This document shows positions 9,467-9,733 of a DNA stretch of 9,733 nt, piece by piece. The notes beneath the pieces were generated by a model. That model was not told the origin of the DNA. It did not search any database and saw only the letters and a program-made list of their open reading frames with translations. The translations under genes and the position numbers were made by a program. Each line of letters opens with the position of its first letter. Position 1 is the stretch's first letter. This stretch comes from an uncultured Collinsella sp. (GTDB lineage: Bacteria > Actinomycetota > Coriobacteriia > Coriobacteriales > Coriobacteriaceae), in NCBI GenBank assembly GCA_934643435.1, contig CAKUCJ010000030.1, positions 1-9,733 of the forward strand. The letters are read 5' to 3'.

Positions 9467-9557
9467 TAGTGCGGTTACGGGGGCGTCCGCTGTCTGCCTG
9501 ATAGGGCCACATGGCTGATGCCTTGATTCTGCTGCAAGCGGGTAGTGGCTGATATTT

Positions 9558-9600
9558 TTGAACGCGAGGGGTTCATTCTATTTGATGGGCCTCTTTTTCT
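9558..9600 (+). promoter_or_regulatory. Possible promoter or weak terminator before the last gene
   Basis: TTGAAC (9558-9563) and TTTGAT (9581-9586), with 17-nt spacing, could be a promoter for the gene at 9620. Both boxes match consensus at only four of six positions. Overlapping it, GAGG (9566-9569) and CCTC (9590-9593) could form a very short stem before TTTTT (9594-9598), the only terminator-like site after valS. The rest of 9467-9557 shows only a repeated TGGCTGAT (9512-9519 and 9546-9553). Confidence 0.25.
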
Positions 9601-9619
9601 GTAATTGGAGACTTTGGTT

Positions 9620-9733
9620 ATGGCGAAGCGTACTGGCTCTTATGTCGTCCCGTTCTCGTTTGATTTGCTTTCGTTTGGTGAGGCTGTTGGGTTGGCTGCT
9701 GATACGGGGCGGATTTCTGGGGATGCTGGGCCG
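9620..9733 (+). CDS. Unidentified protein, N-terminal 38 residues (3' partial)
   Basis: ATG 9620 is preceded by GGAG at 9607-9610, spaced 9 nt. The frame stays open for 38 codons to the window edge, reading MAKRTGSYVVPFSFDLLSFG and then EAVGLAADTGRISGDAGP. I do not recognise the family. There is no clear signal peptide, and the middle is only moderately hydrophobic. In many genomes folC follows valS, but these residues do not resemble a FolC start, so I do not propose that name. Codon use is unlike the genes before it: only about half of the third positions are G or C, with GGG, CGG, TTG, GCT and GAT common. This may mean low expression or recent acquisition. The coding call rests on the ribosome binding site and the open frame only. 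Confidence 0.6.
   Translation, partial: MAKRTGSYVVPFSFDLLSFGEAVGLAADTGRISGDAGP

Overview
The window looks like ordinary chromosome from a high-GC Gram-positive bacterium, most likely a Coriobacteriia member related to Collinsella. This placement rests on the strongly G/C-ending codons, the tig-clpP-clpX cluster with only one clpP, and the character of the intergenic repeats. It is an inference without any database search. Every complete gene is on the plus strand.

Layout. (1) Positions 1-2459 hold the 3' part of a molybdenum hydroxylase of the xanthine dehydrogenase family. The reading frame stays open to the left edge and carries the last cysteine pair of a [2Fe-2S] domain, so the protein is an iron-sulfur/molybdopterin fusion whose start lies outside the window. 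(2) Positions 2460-2690 hold two 46-nt palindromes and a possible tRNA promoter. (3) tRNA-Leu(UAG) follows at 2691-2774. (4) The protein quality-control block comes next: trigger factor (tig, TTG start at 2865), ClpP protease (clpP, best start 4326) and the ClpX unfoldase (clpX, 1 nt after clpP), closed by a strong intrinsic terminator at 6376-6414. (5) valyl-tRNA synthetase (valS, 6643-9339) has its own leader. (6) A new, unidentified gene starts at 9620 and runs off the right edge; its codon use is clearly different from the genes before it.

How the genes work together. Trigger factor meets nascent chains at the ribosome exit, and ClpXP unfolds and degrades tagged or damaged proteins, so tig-clpP-clpX forms a folding/degradation unit. 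tRNA-Leu and ValRS serve translation. The molybdenum hydroxylase is a separate catabolic or redox function, probably on a purine-like or other N-heterocyclic substrate.

The most interesting content is between the genes. Two elements of about 116 nt flank valS in opposite orientation (6507-6622 and 9350-9466). They share an apical loop, internal-loop sequences and spacing, but their paired stems differ in sequence. That pattern is expected of a conserved structured RNA or hairpin DNA family. Upstream of the tRNA, two 46-nt palindromes show a smaller version of the same pattern, with compensatory stem changes.
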